A DNA stretch of 40,043 nt from Asaia bogorensis (lineage in GTDB: Bacteria; Pseudomonadota; Alphaproteobacteria; Acetobacterales; Acetobacteraceae): positions 1 through 40,043 of the forward strand of contig CAMCDA010000015.1 of the NCBI GenBank assembly GCA_945873195.1. The letters are read 5' to 3'. Position 1 is the first letter of the stretch. Every line of letters begins with the position of its first letter. The notes beneath the pieces are model-generated. The model was not told the DNA's origin. It saw only the letters and a list, made by a program, of their open reading frames with translations, and ran no database searches. This document shows positions 17,267 through 29,416 of the stretch, one piece after another. Both the position numbers and the translations under genes were made by a program.

Positions 17267-17567
17267 GACGGGGTCTCCTGGTGGATTTGGGTTCCTATTA
17301 TGGGGAGTGGGGCAGGGCGGGGCAACGCGTTGGAGTGGGAGGATGCCGGGCGTTCAGATTTCTCCCCCTCCCCTTGAGGGCTTGGGCCGCGAAGCGGACC
17401 AAGGTTGGGGGGAGGGGTGATCGCGGCACCGTCCCGGGGGGTTTCTACCCCCCACCCCAACCCTCCCCCTCAAGAGGGGAGGGGGAATCAGAGGGTGAAC
17501 GGACAAAACTTCCGGCACGCGACGGTTCCTCTTGTTCCCGGAAATGAATTCCGCTACCTCTTTCCCC
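17267..17567. repeat. Divergent intergenic region (yqeY/carA) with a C/G-rich inverted repeat
   Basis: This 301-bp gap must hold both promoters. Its main visible structure is an inverted repeat: TCCCCCTCCCCTTGAGGG around 17363-17380, matched by CCCTCAAGAGGGGAGGGGGA at about 17467-17486, with an inner partner pair GGTTGGGGGGAGGGG (17403-17417) and CCCCAACCCTCCCC (17453-17466). Such polypyrimidine/polypurine palindromes recur in alphaproteobacterial intergenic DNA as dispersed elements, which I state from memory. I see no convincing promoter. Confidence 0.5.
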
Positions 17568-18923
17568 ATGCTCACCATCGAAGCCATCATCGACCGTCTC
17601 GGTGGCCCCGACGCCGCCGCCAGGCTCACCGGCGTAACAACCGAGGCCGTGCGCAAATGGCGCCAGGCCGGCGCCATTCCGTCCCGCCATTGGTCCGCCG
17701 TCATCGCCGCCACCGGCCTGACGCTCGCCGACATGCAGGGGGGCGTGGAACCGGCCGCCGAACCCTCGGACATCCCCGCCGGCGCCACCGCGGCCCTGGT
17801 CCTGTCCGATGGCACGGTCTTCTGGGGCCGCGGCTTCGGCGCCCATACCGGGGCCGAGAACCCGGTGGGGGAGGTCTGCTTCAACACCGCCATGACCGGC
17901 TATCAGGAAACCCTGACCGACCCGTCCTATGCCGGCCAGATCATCACCTTCACCTTCCCCCATATCGGCAATGTCGGCACCAACCCGGAAGACCTGGAGG
18001 CGACCGCCGTCTCCGCCCGGGGCCTGATCGTCAAGCAGGACGTGACCGAGCCGTCCAACTGGCGCTCCGTCCAGCACCTCGACGCCTGGCTGAAGGCGCG
18101 CTTCATCACCGGCATCTCCGGCATCGACACCCGCGCGGTGACGATCCGGGTCCGTGACGGCGGCGCGCCGACCGGGGTGCTGGCGTTTCCGGCCGATGGG
18201 CGCTTCGACCTCGACGCGCTGCGGGCGCGGGCCGCGGCCTGGCCGGGGCTGGAGGGGATGGACCTCGCCAAGGACGTCACCTGCCGCCAGACCTATGCCT
18301 GGAATGAGACGCAATGGGTGTGGCCCACCGGCACCGGCCGACAGGACGCGCCGCGTCGGCATGTCGTGGCGATGGATTTCGGGGCCAAGCAGAACATCCT
18401 GCGCTGCCTGGCCTCGGCCGGGTTCCGCGTGACGGTGGTGCCGGCGACCGCGACGGCGGAAGACGTGCTGGGCCATAAGCCCGATGGCGTGTTCCTCTCG
18501 AACGGCCCGGGCGATCCGGCGGCGACGGGCGTCTATGCCGTGCCGACGATCCGCGCGGTGATGGAGGCCGGGGTCCCCATCTTCGGTATCTGCCTCGGCC
18601 ACCAGTTGCTGGCCCTGGCACTCGGCGGCAAGACCTACAAGCTTGATCGAGGGCATCGCGGCGCGAACCAGCCGGTCAAGGACCTGACGACGGGGAAGGT
18701 GGAAATCACCAGCCAGAACCACGGCTTTGCCGTCGACGCGGGATCGCTGCCGGGGAACGTGACGGCGACGCATGTGTCGCTGTTCGATGGCTCGAACGAA
18801 GGTCTGGCCTGTTCCGACCGGCCGGCGTTCTCGGTGCAATACCATCCGGAGGCCTCCCCGGGCCCGACCGACAGTCATTACCTGTTCGGCCGCTTCGCGG
18901 ACCTGATCGAGGCGGGGCGGTAG
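17568..18923 (+). CDS. carA: Carbamoyl-phosphate synthase small subunit CarA with N-terminal HTH domain
   Basis: The glutaminase subunit, which supplies ammonia to CarB for pyrimidine and arginine synthesis. Residues about 75-451 are normal CarA. The CPSase small-chain domain starts AALVLSDGTVFWGRGFG, and the class I amidotransferase domain has nucleophile Cys342 in IFGICLGHQLLAL and the His/Glu pair in QYHPEASPGP. Residues 1-58 are extra: IEAIIDRLGGPDAAARLTGV, then a turn and recognition helix TTEAVRKWRQAGAIPSRHW, then AVIAATGLTLADM, a Cro/YdaS-like HTH. The frame is continuous between the two. ATG 17568 is chosen; a TTG at 17532, an ATG at 17544 and an internal ATG at 17733 (which would remove the HTH) are alternatives, and none has a good ribosome site. 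Confidence 0.93.
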   Translation: MLTIEAIIDRLGGPDAAARLTGVTTEAVRKWRQAGAIPSRHWSAVIAATGLTLADMQGGVEPAAEPSDIPAGATAALVLSDGTVFWGRGFGAHTGAENPVGEVCFNTAMTGYQETLTDPSYAGQIITFTFPHIGNVGTNPEDLEATAVSARGLIVKQDVTEPSNWRSVQHLDAWLKARFITGISGIDTRAVTIRVRDGGAPTGVLAFPADGRFDLDALRARAAAWPGLEGMDLAKDVTCRQTYAWNETQWVWPTGTGRQDAPRRHVVAMDFGAKQNILRCLASAGFRVTVVPATATAEDVLGHKPDGVFLSNGPGDPAATGVYAVPTIRAVMEAGVPIFGICLGHQLLALALGGKTYKLDRGHRGANQPVKDLTTGKVEITSQNHGFAVDAGSLPGNVTATHVSLFDGSNEGLACSDRPAFSVQYHPEASPGPTDSHYLFGRFADLIEAGR

Positions 18924-18975
18924 GTGGTTGACGTTCGCGTCTCACTTCACTCAACGGCTGTTGAGGGCAACGCAG

Positions 18976-19779
18976 ATGTCTGACGCGAGTGGCAAGCCAG
19001 TCGGCTCCATCGAACGCATCAGGGCGATGATGCTTGAGATTCTGCCGGCGTATCCGGACGGCATCCAGGTGCGTGACCTGAAGACAAGGATCATGGCCCA
19101 GGCATCTGATCTGAAGCCGAGCACGATCCAGACGGCGATATCTGACTTCGCAACGGAATCGCCGCTAATCAAACGACTTGCGCGCGGTGTTGTCGCTCTC
19201 GCCGATCTGACTGAAGCGCCTCCGATGCCTTTTTCTGAAGCCAATCCTCCCGCGACATCGGAACAGCGGGCCGAGGTTGCGCGAGAGGCACGCTTTTACG
19301 AGCCGTTCGCCGCCTGGGTTGTCGACGAGGCCGATGAGGCAACCGAAGCCGTTGTTCTCGGCGGGGCTGGCTTGCGGGTAAAATGGGGCACGCCGGATGT
19401 CATCGGTGTCTACAAGCCGCGCCCGTCTGACCTGGTCAAGTTCCCGGTCGAAATCATCTCCGCGGAGATCAAGATCGATCCGAATGCCGCCATTGTCGCC
19501 TTTGGTCAGGCCATTTCGTATCGCCTGTTTTCCCATAAAACGATCATTGTGATGGCGGATGCGATTGAGAACAACCAGGACGCGAACGCCCGGTTGAAGT
19601 CGCTGTGCCATCTGTTCGGTGTCGGATACGTGCTGTTCGATCGGGACAAACCGGACAATCCAAATTTCCGTCTGATCGTTCCGCCGCGTCGGTTCGATCC
19701 TGACATGTATTATGTCAATGAGTTCGCGGCAGGCCTGGTCGGCATCAATCGGGCGCATTTCGACAAACTGTTCAGATAA
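18976..19779 (+). CDS. HTH plus PD-(D/E)XK nuclease-like protein lying between carA and carB
   Basis: A 267-residue protein I do not recognise by name. Residues about 10-75 look like a winged-helix/HARE-type domain ([50 protein letters not shown]). Residues about 105-200 resemble a PD-(D/E)XK restriction-type nuclease core: helix [11 protein letters not shown] with Glu109, [10 protein letters not shown] with Pro140-Asp141, SAEIKID with Glu164 and Lys166, then [19 protein letters not shown]. All presumed catalytic residues are kept. ATG 18976 has GAGGG upstream. It lies 52 bp after carA and 46 bp before carB on the same strand. Base composition is visibly less GC-rich than its neighbours, suggesting transfer into the operon. 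Its role is unknown. Confidence 0.75.
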   Translation: MSDASGKPVGSIERIRAMMLEILPAYPDGIQVRDLKTRIMAQASDLKPSTIQTAISDFATESPLIKRLARGVVALADLTEAPPMPFSEANPPATSEQRAEVAREARFYEPFAAWVVDEADEATEAVVLGGAGLRVKWGTPDVIGVYKPRPSDLVKFPVEIISAEIKIDPNAAIVAFGQAISYRLFSHKTIIVMADAIENNQDANARLKSLCHLFGVGYVLFDRDKPDNPNFRLIVPPRRFDPDMYYVNEFAAGLVGINRAHFDKLFR

Positions 19780-19825
19780 CGCCGCTCCTCCCGCTACACG
19801 ACGTCCAGCGAAAGTTCGTCTCTCC

Positions 19826-23071
<3,246 letters not shown>

Positions 23072-23179
23072 GCCACCCGCCGGCCTGATCCTGGCTCGGG
23101 CGGCGCTATGGCGTCGCCGAAGCCTGGATTGACCGTATCGTGCCTTGCCGTTTGTCCCTGTCGATCGAAGGACCTCGAC

Positions 23180-23653
23180 GTGCAGAAGTTTCCGATGACC
23201 GCACCTGGCCTGCAGCGCCTTGAAGACGAGCTGCGCCTGCTCAAATCCGTGGAGCGTCCGTCGATTATTCGGGCGATCGCGGAAGCGCGGTCGCATGGCG
23301 ATCTTTCCGAGAACGCCGAGTACCATGCCGCCCGCGAACGCCAATCCTTCATCGAGGGCCGGATCCAGGAGCTGGAGGAGATCGTCTCCGCCGCCGAGGT
23401 GATCGATCCCGCCAGCCTCTCCGGGGAACACGTGAAGTTCGGTGCCCATGTCTGGCTGGTCGATGAGGAGACCGAGAAGGAATCCACCTATCAGATCGTT
23501 GGCGTGCATGAGGCCGACATCAAGGTGCAGCGCCTGTCCATCTCCTCTCCCCTCGCCAAGGCGCTGATCGGCAAGAAGATCGGCGATACGGTGTCCGTGC
23601 CCGCACCGGGCGGGGACCGGGCCTATGAGATCCTGGGGATCAAGTTCATTTAG
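23180..23653 (+). CDS. greA: Transcript cleavage factor GreA
   Basis: A 157-residue factor that rescues backtracked RNA polymerase by stimulating RNA cleavage. The N-terminal coiled coil carries the catalytic tip [20 protein letters not shown] with the Asp and Glu pair, followed by [16 protein letters not shown]. The C-terminal FKBP-like domain spans [16 protein letters not shown] to the end, including [23 protein letters not shown] 23180 (reading [10 protein letters not shown]) is chosen because it matches the standard GreA start and has GAAGGA upstream; an in-frame ATG at 23108 would add a foreign-looking leader. It follows carB, the conserved carB-greA order. Confidence 0.96.
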   Translation: MQKFPMTAPGLQRLEDELRLLKSVERPSIIRAIAEARSHGDLSENAEYHAARERQSFIEGRIQELEEIVSAAEVIDPASLSGEHVKFGAHVWLVDEETEKESTYQIVGVHEADIKVQRLSISSPLAKALIGKKIGDTVSVPAPGGDRAYEILGIKFI

Positions 23654-23662
23654 GCACACCCC

Positions 23663-24859
23663 ATGGTTACGCTCGAAGACGTGCAGGCGGCCGCCGACAG
23701 GATCGCCGGCCGCGTCATTCGCACACCCACCATCGTCAGCGACTCACTCTCGCGGCTGACCGGTGCCGAGGTCTTCCTCAAACTGGATAACCTCCAGGCC
23801 ACCGGCGCGTTCAAGGAACGCGGCGCGGCCAACCGCATGGCGCGCCTGAACGATCTGGAACGCGCGCGGGGCGTGATCGCAATGTCCGCCGGCAACCATG
23901 CCCAGGCCGTCGCGCGCCACGCGCAATTGGCCGGCGTGAAGGCGACGATCGTCATGCCGCGCTTTACTCCGGCGACCAAGGTCACCCGCACCCGCGCCTG
24001 GGGCGCGGAGGTCGTGCTGCATGGCGAAACCCTGGCCGAGGCCGCCAGCCACGCCGAAACTCTCGCCCAGCGCGACGGCCTCGTGTTCGTGCATCCCTAT
24101 GACGATCCCGACGTGATCGCGGGGCAGGGGACGCTCGCGCTGGAAATGCTGGCCGACGTGCCCGACCTGGATGCGATCGTGATCCCGGTCGGCGGCGGCG
24201 GGTTGCTCGCCGGCTGCCTGATCGCCGCCATGGCGTTGCGCCCCGGCATCGCCGTCTATGGGGTGGAGGTCGAGACCTATGCCCCGATGGCGCAGCGACT
24301 CGCCGGCCGCAGCGTCTCCGTCGGTGGCCCGACGATCGCCGAGGGCATCGCGGTGCGCGACATCGGCGAAATCCCCTTCGAACTGCTCCGCCGCCGCGTG
24401 ACCGACGTCCTGCTGGTGCCGGAACGCGCGATCGAGGAAGCGGTCGGCCTGCTGGTCGAAAGCGCCAAGACCGTGGCGGAGGGCGCCGGCGCCGCGGGCT
24501 TGTCCGCGCTGCTAACCTACCCCGAGCGGTTTCGCGGAAAGAAGGTCGGCGTCGCGGTAACCGGCGGCAACATCGACGCGCGAATTCTGTCCAACGTCCT
24601 GCTGCGGAATCTGCTGCGCGATGGCCGCCTGCTGCGCCTGCATCTGCAAATCCCCGACCGCCCCGGCGTGCTGGCCGATATCGCCGGCAAGATCGGAGAG
24701 ACCGGGGGCAACATCATCGAGGTCTCGCACCAGCGCCTGTTCGCCGCGTCCTCGGTGCAGGCCGCGGAACTGGAAGTGATGGTGGAAGCCCGAGATCCCG
24801 CCCATGCCGCAACGATCGTCGAGGGTCTGGAGACGGCCTATGTCGTTCGCCGAATCTAG
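23663..24859 (+). CDS. ilvA: Threonine ammonia-lyase with C-terminal ACT domain
   Basis: A 398-residue PLP enzyme deaminating threonine (and serine) to 2-oxobutyrate, which feeds isoleucine synthesis. Lys51 in ATGAFKERGAANRM is the PLP lysine; SAGNHAQAVA and the phosphate-binding VGGGGLLAG loop follow. Residues about 325-398 are a single ACT-like domain (LHLQIPDRPGVLADIAGKIG), so the protein is the shorter form with one regulatory domain. It could be biosynthetic or catabolic (TdcB-like), and the ACT domain suggests allosteric control. It starts 9 bp after greA and is probably cotranscribed. Confidence 0.92.
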   Translation: MVTLEDVQAAADRIAGRVIRTPTIVSDSLSRLTGAEVFLKLDNLQATGAFKERGAANRMARLNDLERARGVIAMSAGNHAQAVARHAQLAGVKATIVMPRFTPATKVTRTRAWGAEVVLHGETLAEAASHAETLAQRDGLVFVHPYDDPDVIAGQGTLALEMLADVPDLDAIVIPVGGGGLLAGCLIAAMALRPGIAVYGVEVETYAPMAQRLAGRSVSVGGPTIAEGIAVRDIGEIPFELLRRRVTDVLLVPERAIEEAVGLLVESAKTVAEGAGAAGLSALLTYPERFRGKKVGVAVTGGNIDARILSNVLLRNLLRDGRLLRLHLQIPDRPGVLADIAGKIGETGGNIIEVSHQRLFAASSVQAAELEVMVEARDPAHAATIVEGLETAYVVRRI

Positions 24860-25076
24860 GCCCAATGCCGATAATTCCCATTGGCAAGGATCGCGAATTC
24901 CGCCCGCCCGATTTCGGTGTCGTTTTTTCTTGCCAAGCGGCCCGCGATCGTGGCTTCCAGGGCACGCGGCAGAGCCCGTGGGAGACGACCAAAAAACCCG
25001 GCGATGAAGACCGGTCCGTCAAACATTTGGTAACCATTTCGCGCGATATGTTCTCCACCACCCAGGATCACACGCA
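24860..25076. promoter_or_regulatory. ilvA-cysD intergenic region
   Basis: This 217-bp gap must carry the cysD promoter. Visible are a weak CCGA/TCGG hairpin followed by a T6 run (24923-24928), a possible ilvA terminator; a long-loop inverted repeat TTGGCAAG (24881-24888) / CTTGCCAA (24929-24936); and a TGGTAACCA palindrome at 25028-25036, about 40 bp before cysD, which could be an operator. No known sulfur-control motif could be assigned. Confidence 0.35.
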
Positions 25077-25979
25077 ATGATCGCCGGCCCAGCCCATCTC
25101 AAGGCGCTAGAAGCGGAAAGTATCAGAATATTTCGAGAGATCGCGGCCCAGTCCGTGCGTCCCGTCATGCTGTACTCGATCGGCAAGGATTCCTCGGTCC
25201 TGCTGCATCTTGCGCGCAAGGCGTTCTTTCCCGCCCGCCCACCTTTCCCGTTGCTGCATATCGATACGAAATGGAAATTTCGCGATATGATCACCTTCCG
25301 TGACGAAACGGTCCGTCGGTTTGGGCTGGAGTTGCGGGCGCACACGAATGCCGCGGGCCTGCGCGACGGCATCAATCCGTTCGATCATGGCAGCGCCTAC
25401 ACGCAGATCATGAAGACGGACGCGTTGAAGCAGGCGCTCACGGAAGGCCGCTACGACGCCGCGATCGGCGGCGCCCGCCGTGATGAGGAACGCTCCCGCG
25501 CCAAGGAGCGTGTGTTCTCCGTGCGCGGCCCCGGCCATACCTGGGAACCCAAGCGTCAGCGTCCGGAACTTTGGCATCTCTACAACGGCAGCCTCGCGCC
25601 CGGCGAAACGCTACGCGTGTTTCCGTTGTCGAACTGGACCGAACTCGACGTCTGGACCTACATCCAGGCGGAAAACATCGACGTCGTGCCGCTGTATTAC
25701 GCGGCGATGCGCCCGACCGTCATGCGCGACGGCCAGATCATCGTCTGCGACGACGAACGCATGCGGTTCGAGCCCGGTGAAAAGCCGGTCGATCGTCTCG
25801 TGCGGTTCCGCTCCCTCGGCTGCTATCCGCTGTCCGCCGCCGTCGACTCGGCCGCGTCGAACATGGAGGAACTGCTTGAGGAAATGCGGACGACCCGCGT
25901 GTCAGAGCGAGCCGGCCGCCTGATCGATCGCGATCAGGAAGCCTCGATGGAAATGAAGAAGCGTGAGGGATATTTCTGA
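25077..25979 (+). CDS. cysD: Sulfate adenylyltransferase subunit 2 (CysD)
   Basis: A 300-residue catalytic subunit of ATP sulfurylase, which joins sulfate and ATP to APS with GTP hydrolysis by CysN. The PP-loop nucleotide motif [21 protein letters not shown] is present near residue 32, with [16 protein letters not shown], the [18 protein letters not shown] block typical of Cys[15 protein letters not shown] and [10 protein letters not shown]. The C-terminus ends in the usual [23 protein letters not shown] 25077. The stop overlaps the cysNC start as TGATG, giving coupled subunit synthesis. Confidence 0.97.
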   Translation: MIAGPAHLKALEAESIRIFREIAAQSVRPVMLYSIGKDSSVLLHLARKAFFPARPPFPLLHIDTKWKFRDMITFRDETVRRFGLELRAHTNAAGLRDGINPFDHGSAYTQIMKTDALKQALTEGRYDAAIGGARRDEERSRAKERVFSVRGPGHTWEPKRQRPELWHLYNGSLAPGETLRVFPLSNWTELDVWTYIQAENIDVVPLYYAAMRPTVMRDGQIIVCDDERMRFEPGEKPVDRLVRFRSLGCYPLSAAVDSAASNMEELLEEMRTTRVSERAGRLIDRDQEASMEMKKREGYF

Positions 25980-27820
25980 TGCCGGAATCACTGCTGCGCG
26001 TTCTGACCTGCGGCAGCGTCGATGACGGCAAGTCGACGCTGATTGGCCGCATGCTGTTCGAATGCGGCACCATCCCCGATGACGTCCTGGTCGCGCTGGA
26101 AAATGATTCACGCCGCTTCGGCACGGTCGAGGGCGGCGTGGATTACGCCCTGCTGGTCGACGGTCTCGCCGCCGAACGCGAACAGGGCGTGACGATTGAC
26201 GTTGCCTATCGCTATTTCGAAACGAAACTGCGCCGCTTCATCCTCGCCGACACCCCCGGCCACCAGCAATACACCCGCAACATGGTGACCGGCGCCTCGA
26301 CCTCGGATCTCGCGATCCTGCTGGTGGACGCGCGCAAGGGCCTGCTGGACCAGACCCGCCGCCACGCCGCGATCGCCTCGATGCTGGGCATTCGCGACCT
26401 GGTGCTGGCGATCAACAAGATGGATCTTGTCCACTTCGACCAGGCCATCTTCGACAATATCGTGAACGACTTCCATGCCATCACCGACAAGCTCGGTGGC
26501 ATGACCTTCACGCCGATCCCGGTCTGTGCCCGCGATGGCGACAACGTCACGACCCCCAGCACGCGGATGCCCTGGTACACCGGCACCACGATGCTGCGGG
26601 CGCTGGAAATCGCCGAACCGGTGCGCGTGCAGGCCCAGCGTCCGTTGCGGATGCCGGTGCAATACGTCAACCGTCCCGACCACACGTTCCGCGGCTATTG
26701 CGGCACCATCGCGTCCGGCATCGTTCGCCCCGGTGACGCCGTGGTCAACGCCTCCACCGGCGTCGAAGCCAAGATCGCCCGCATTGTGACGATGGACGGT
26801 GACCTCGCGGAAGCCGGCCCCGAGGAAGCGGTCACCCTTGTCCTCGACCGGGAAATCGATGCCTCTCGCGGGGATGTGATCTCCGCCGATCCCGCGCCTC
26901 AGCTTGCCGAACACATCGACGCCTGGGTCGTGTGGATGGATGAGGCGCCGCTGTATCGCGGGCGCGCCTACCAGTTCCTGCTCGGCACCAAGATGGTCAC
27001 CGGCACCGTTACCGACATCACCGCCCGCCTGGACGTTGAGACCCTGAATGAAATCGAGGTCCGGGAACTGCATCTGAACGAGATCGGCCGGGTCACCATC
27101 TCGCTGTCGCATGCTTTGGCGTGTGAGCCTTACGCCGTCAGCCGTGAACTCGGTGGCTTCATCCTGATTGACCGACTGACCCGTGGCACCATGGGCGCCG
27201 GTCTCGTCACGGAAATCCGGGGATCGCGCCGCGACGTCTACTGGCACAAGCTGGACGTGGACAAGGCGGCCCGCGCCGCCATGAAGACCCAGCGGCCTTG
27301 CGTCCTGTGGTTTACCGGCCTGTCCGGTGCCGGCAAGTCCACCATCGCCAATCTGGTGGAAAAGCGCCTGCACGCCGAAGGGCGCCACACGATGGTGCTG
27401 GACGGTGACAATGTGCGCCACGGTCTGAACCGCGACCTGGGCTTCACGGAAGCCGACCGGGTGGAAAACATCCGCCGCGTCGCCGAGGTGTCCAAGCTGT
27501 TCGTCGAGGCCGGCCTGATCGTCCTGGTCTCCTTCATCTCCCCCTACCGCGCCGAACGCCTGCTGGCGCGCGAAGCGGTGGAGGACGGGGAGTTCATCGA
27601 GATCTACGTCGATACCCCGGTGGAGGAATGCCGGCGCCGAGACCCCAAGGGCCTGTATGAACGTGCCTATGCCGGCCAGTTGCGGAACTTTACCGGCGTC
27701 GACGCGCCGTATGAGGAACCGATGGAGCCGGAAATCCACCTGAAGACCCTGGACGGCAGCCCCGAGACGCTGGCCGAACAGGTGGCCGAGGTCCTGCGCC
27801 AGCGTGGCATCCTCGGCTGA
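25979..27820 (+). CDS. cysNC: Fused sulfate adenylyltransferase subunit 1 / APS kinase (CysN-CysC)
   Basis: A 613-residue bifunctional protein. Residues about 1-430 are the GTPase subunit CysN: P-loop CGSVDDGKSTLIGRM, switch VTIDVAYRYF, DTPGHQQYTRNM, and NKMD for guanine, then EF-Tu-like barrels. Residues about 440-613 are APS kinase CysC, with a Walker A loop starting at Gly447 (GLSGAGKSTIANLVEKRLH), then DGDNVRHGLNRDLGF and FISPYRAER. The two halves carry out successive steps, APS then PAPS formation. The fusion is known in other proteobacteria (as in NodQ). It overlaps cysD upstream and the glycosylase gene downstream (17 bp). Confidence 0.96.
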   Translation: MPESLLRVLTCGSVDDGKSTLIGRMLFECGTIPDDVLVALENDSRRFGTVEGGVDYALLVDGLAAEREQGVTIDVAYRYFETKLRRFILADTPGHQQYTRNMVTGASTSDLAILLVDARKGLLDQTRRHAAIASMLGIRDLVLAINKMDLVHFDQAIFDNIVNDFHAITDKLGGMTFTPIPVCARDGDNVTTPSTRMPWYTGTTMLRALEIAEPVRVQAQRPLRMPVQYVNRPDHTFRGYCGTIASGIVRPGDAVVNASTGVEAKIARIVTMDGDLAEAGPEEAVTLVLDREIDASRGDVISADPAPQLAEHIDAWVVWMDEAPLYRGRAYQFLLGTKMVTGTVTDITARLDVETLNEIEVRELHLNEIGRVTISLSHALACEPYAVSRELGGFILIDRLTRGTMGAGLVTEIRGSRRDVYWHKLDVDKAARAAMKTQRPCVLWFTGLSGAGKSTIANLVEKRLHAEGRHTMVLDGDNVRHGLNRDLGFTEADRVENIRRVAEVSKLFVEAGLIVLVSFISPYRAERLLAREAVEDGEFIEIYVDTPVEECRRRDPKGLYERAYAGQLRNFTGVDAPYEEPMEPEIHLKTLDGSPETLAEQVAEVLRQRGILG

Positions 27821-28400
27821 GGAACGGCTGGCCCGCCTCGGGGACGAGGTCCGGGCCTGTCGCGCCTGCGAAGCCCATCTGCCTTTGGGACCGAGGCCGG
27901 TTTTCCGTGCCTCGGTCACCGCCCGCCTGCTGATCGTCGGGCAGGCACCGGGCACGAAGGTGCATGAAACCGGCATTCCCTGGAACGATCCGTCCGGAGA
28001 GCGGCTACGCCGTTGGATGGCAATCGACCGCGACCAGTTCTACGACGAAAGCCGGATCGCGATCCTGCCGATGGGGTTCTGCTATCCGGGGCGGCTGCCC
28101 AAGGGGGGCGACCGGCCGCCGCGGCCGGAATGCGCCCCACTCTGGCGTTCCCGCCTGCTTTCCCTGATGCCAGCGATCCGCCTGACCCTGCTGGTCGGCA
28201 CCTATGCCCAGGCCGACGCGCTGGGGCCGGGGCCGATGACCGACCGGGTCCGCGCCTTCCGCGACCATCTGCCCGGCGTGATCCCGCTGCCGCATCCATC
28301 CTGGCGCACCACAGGGTGGGAACGCCGCAATCCGTGGTTCGAGGCGGAATTGCTGCCGGAACTGCGCGCTTGCGTGGCCGGGGTGCTGCGCGACGCATAA
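27804..28400 (+). CDS. Fe-S uracil-DNA glycosylase family protein
   Basis: A 198-residue DNA-repair protein of the UDG superfamily. Four cysteines fit the cluster of family 4/5 enzymes: Cys19 and Cys22 (CRAC), then Cys93 and Cys110 separated by 17 positions. Motif 1 is GQAPGTKVHETGIPW, with GERLRRWM typical of cluster-bearing UDGs, and the C-terminal motif is PLPHPSWRTTGW. The proposed catalytic residue after GQAPG is not a clear Asp or Glu, so activity could be specialised. Its ATG 27804 lies inside the end of cysNC in another frame, so it is probably translated from the sulfate operon mRNA. Confidence 0.85.
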   Translation: MASSAEERLARLGDEVRACRACEAHLPLGPRPVFRASVTARLLIVGQAPGTKVHETGIPWNDPSGERLRRWMAIDRDQFYDESRIAILPMGFCYPGRLPKGGDRPPRPECAPLWRSRLLSLMPAIRLTLLVGTYAQADALGPGPMTDRVRAFRDHLPGVIPLPHPSWRTTGWERRNPWFEAELLPELRACVAGVLRDA

Positions 28401-28444
28401 GCCGGCGGTATGGTGCCCCCACCGCCCATCACTCAGGACCAAGC

Positions 28445-29323
28445 ATGACTCTCCCAGGCCCGACCTCGCACTCGTTCTTCTCCCAGCGCCTGCGCATGCA
28501 TTACGTCGACTGGGGCAACCCCGACGCGCCGCCGTTGATCCTGCTGCATGGCGGGCGCGATCATTGCCGAAACTGGGACTGGGTCGCCGCCGCCTTTCGC
28601 GACCGTTACCACGTCATCTGCCCGGACCTGAGAGGCCATGGCGATTCGTCCTGGTCGGCGTCGGGCCACTACACCATGGCGAACTACGTCTACGACCTGG
28701 CGCAGGTGATCCATCAGCAGAAGCTGGCCCCGGTCAACATCATCGCCCATTCCCTGGGCGGCAACGTCGCCGTCCGCTACGCCGGTATCTACCCGGAAAA
28801 CGTCGCCCGCCTGGTCGCGATCGAGGGCCTGGGGCCAGGCCCGCGCCAGGGCGCGCAATCCGACAAGACCCCGATCGCTGAACGCATGCGGACCTGGATC
28901 GACGAAACCCGTATCAACGCCGGCCGCCGCCCGCGCCGCTACCCGACCCTCGCCGATGCCTGCGCCCGCATGCAGGCGGAGAACGCCCACCTCAATCCCG
29001 AGCAGGTCCGCCATCTGACCGAGCACGGCGTCAACCAGAACGAGGATGGGACCTATGGCTGGAAGTTCGACCCCTATGTCCGGCTCTGGCCGCCCTATGA
29101 CATGACGCGGGACGCGATCGCCGAACTCTGGTCCAACATCACCTGCCCGACGCTGCTGGTCTATGGCAAGGAAAGCTGGGCGCGCGATCCAGCCGAGGAC
29201 GGGCGTCTGGCCTATTTCAAGAACGCCCAGGTGCTCGGGATGGAGAAGGCCGGCCACTGGGTCCATCACGACCAGTTGCCCTTGTTCATCGACAAAGTGA
29301 GCGCGTTCCTCCAGGGGCACTGA
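28445..29323 (+). CDS. Alpha/beta hydrolase
   Basis: A 292-residue soluble hydrolase. The oxyanion segment LILLHGGRDHCRNW, CPDLRGHGDSS, the nucleophile elbow NIIAHSLGGNVAV with Ser103, and the late histidine in GMEKAGHWVHHDQLP make a complete catalytic set. An acid in the TLLVYGKESWARDP region completes the triad. No signal peptide is seen. Start ATG 28445 comes 44 bp after the glycosylase gene. The substrate is unknown; esters, lactones or C-C bonds are all possible for this fold. Confidence 0.87.
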   Translation: MTLPGPTSHSFFSQRLRMHYVDWGNPDAPPLILLHGGRDHCRNWDWVAAAFRDRYHVICPDLRGHGDSSWSASGHYTMANYVYDLAQVIHQQKLAPVNIIAHSLGGNVAVRYAGIYPENVARLVAIEGLGPGPRQGAQSDKTPIAERMRTWIDETRINAGRRPRRYPTLADACARMQAENAHLNPEQVRHLTEHGVNQNEDGTYGWKFDPYVRLWPPYDMTRDAIAELWSNITCPTLLVYGKESWARDPAEDGRLAYFKNAQVLGMEKAGHWVHHDQLPLFIDKVSAFLQGH

Positions 29324-29416
29324 CATCGCCTGTGCAGGGTCTCCAGGACGGTGTTATGAACAGGAAATGCAGCGGCGCGGGCCAATAGGGCCGGCGTCTG
29401 GGACCAGGTCACAGGA

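Noticed and set aside
26108-27976. A 622-codon minus-strand frame opposite cysNC
   Set aside because: It is antisense to a fully recognisable bifunctional enzyme and has shadow-type composition.
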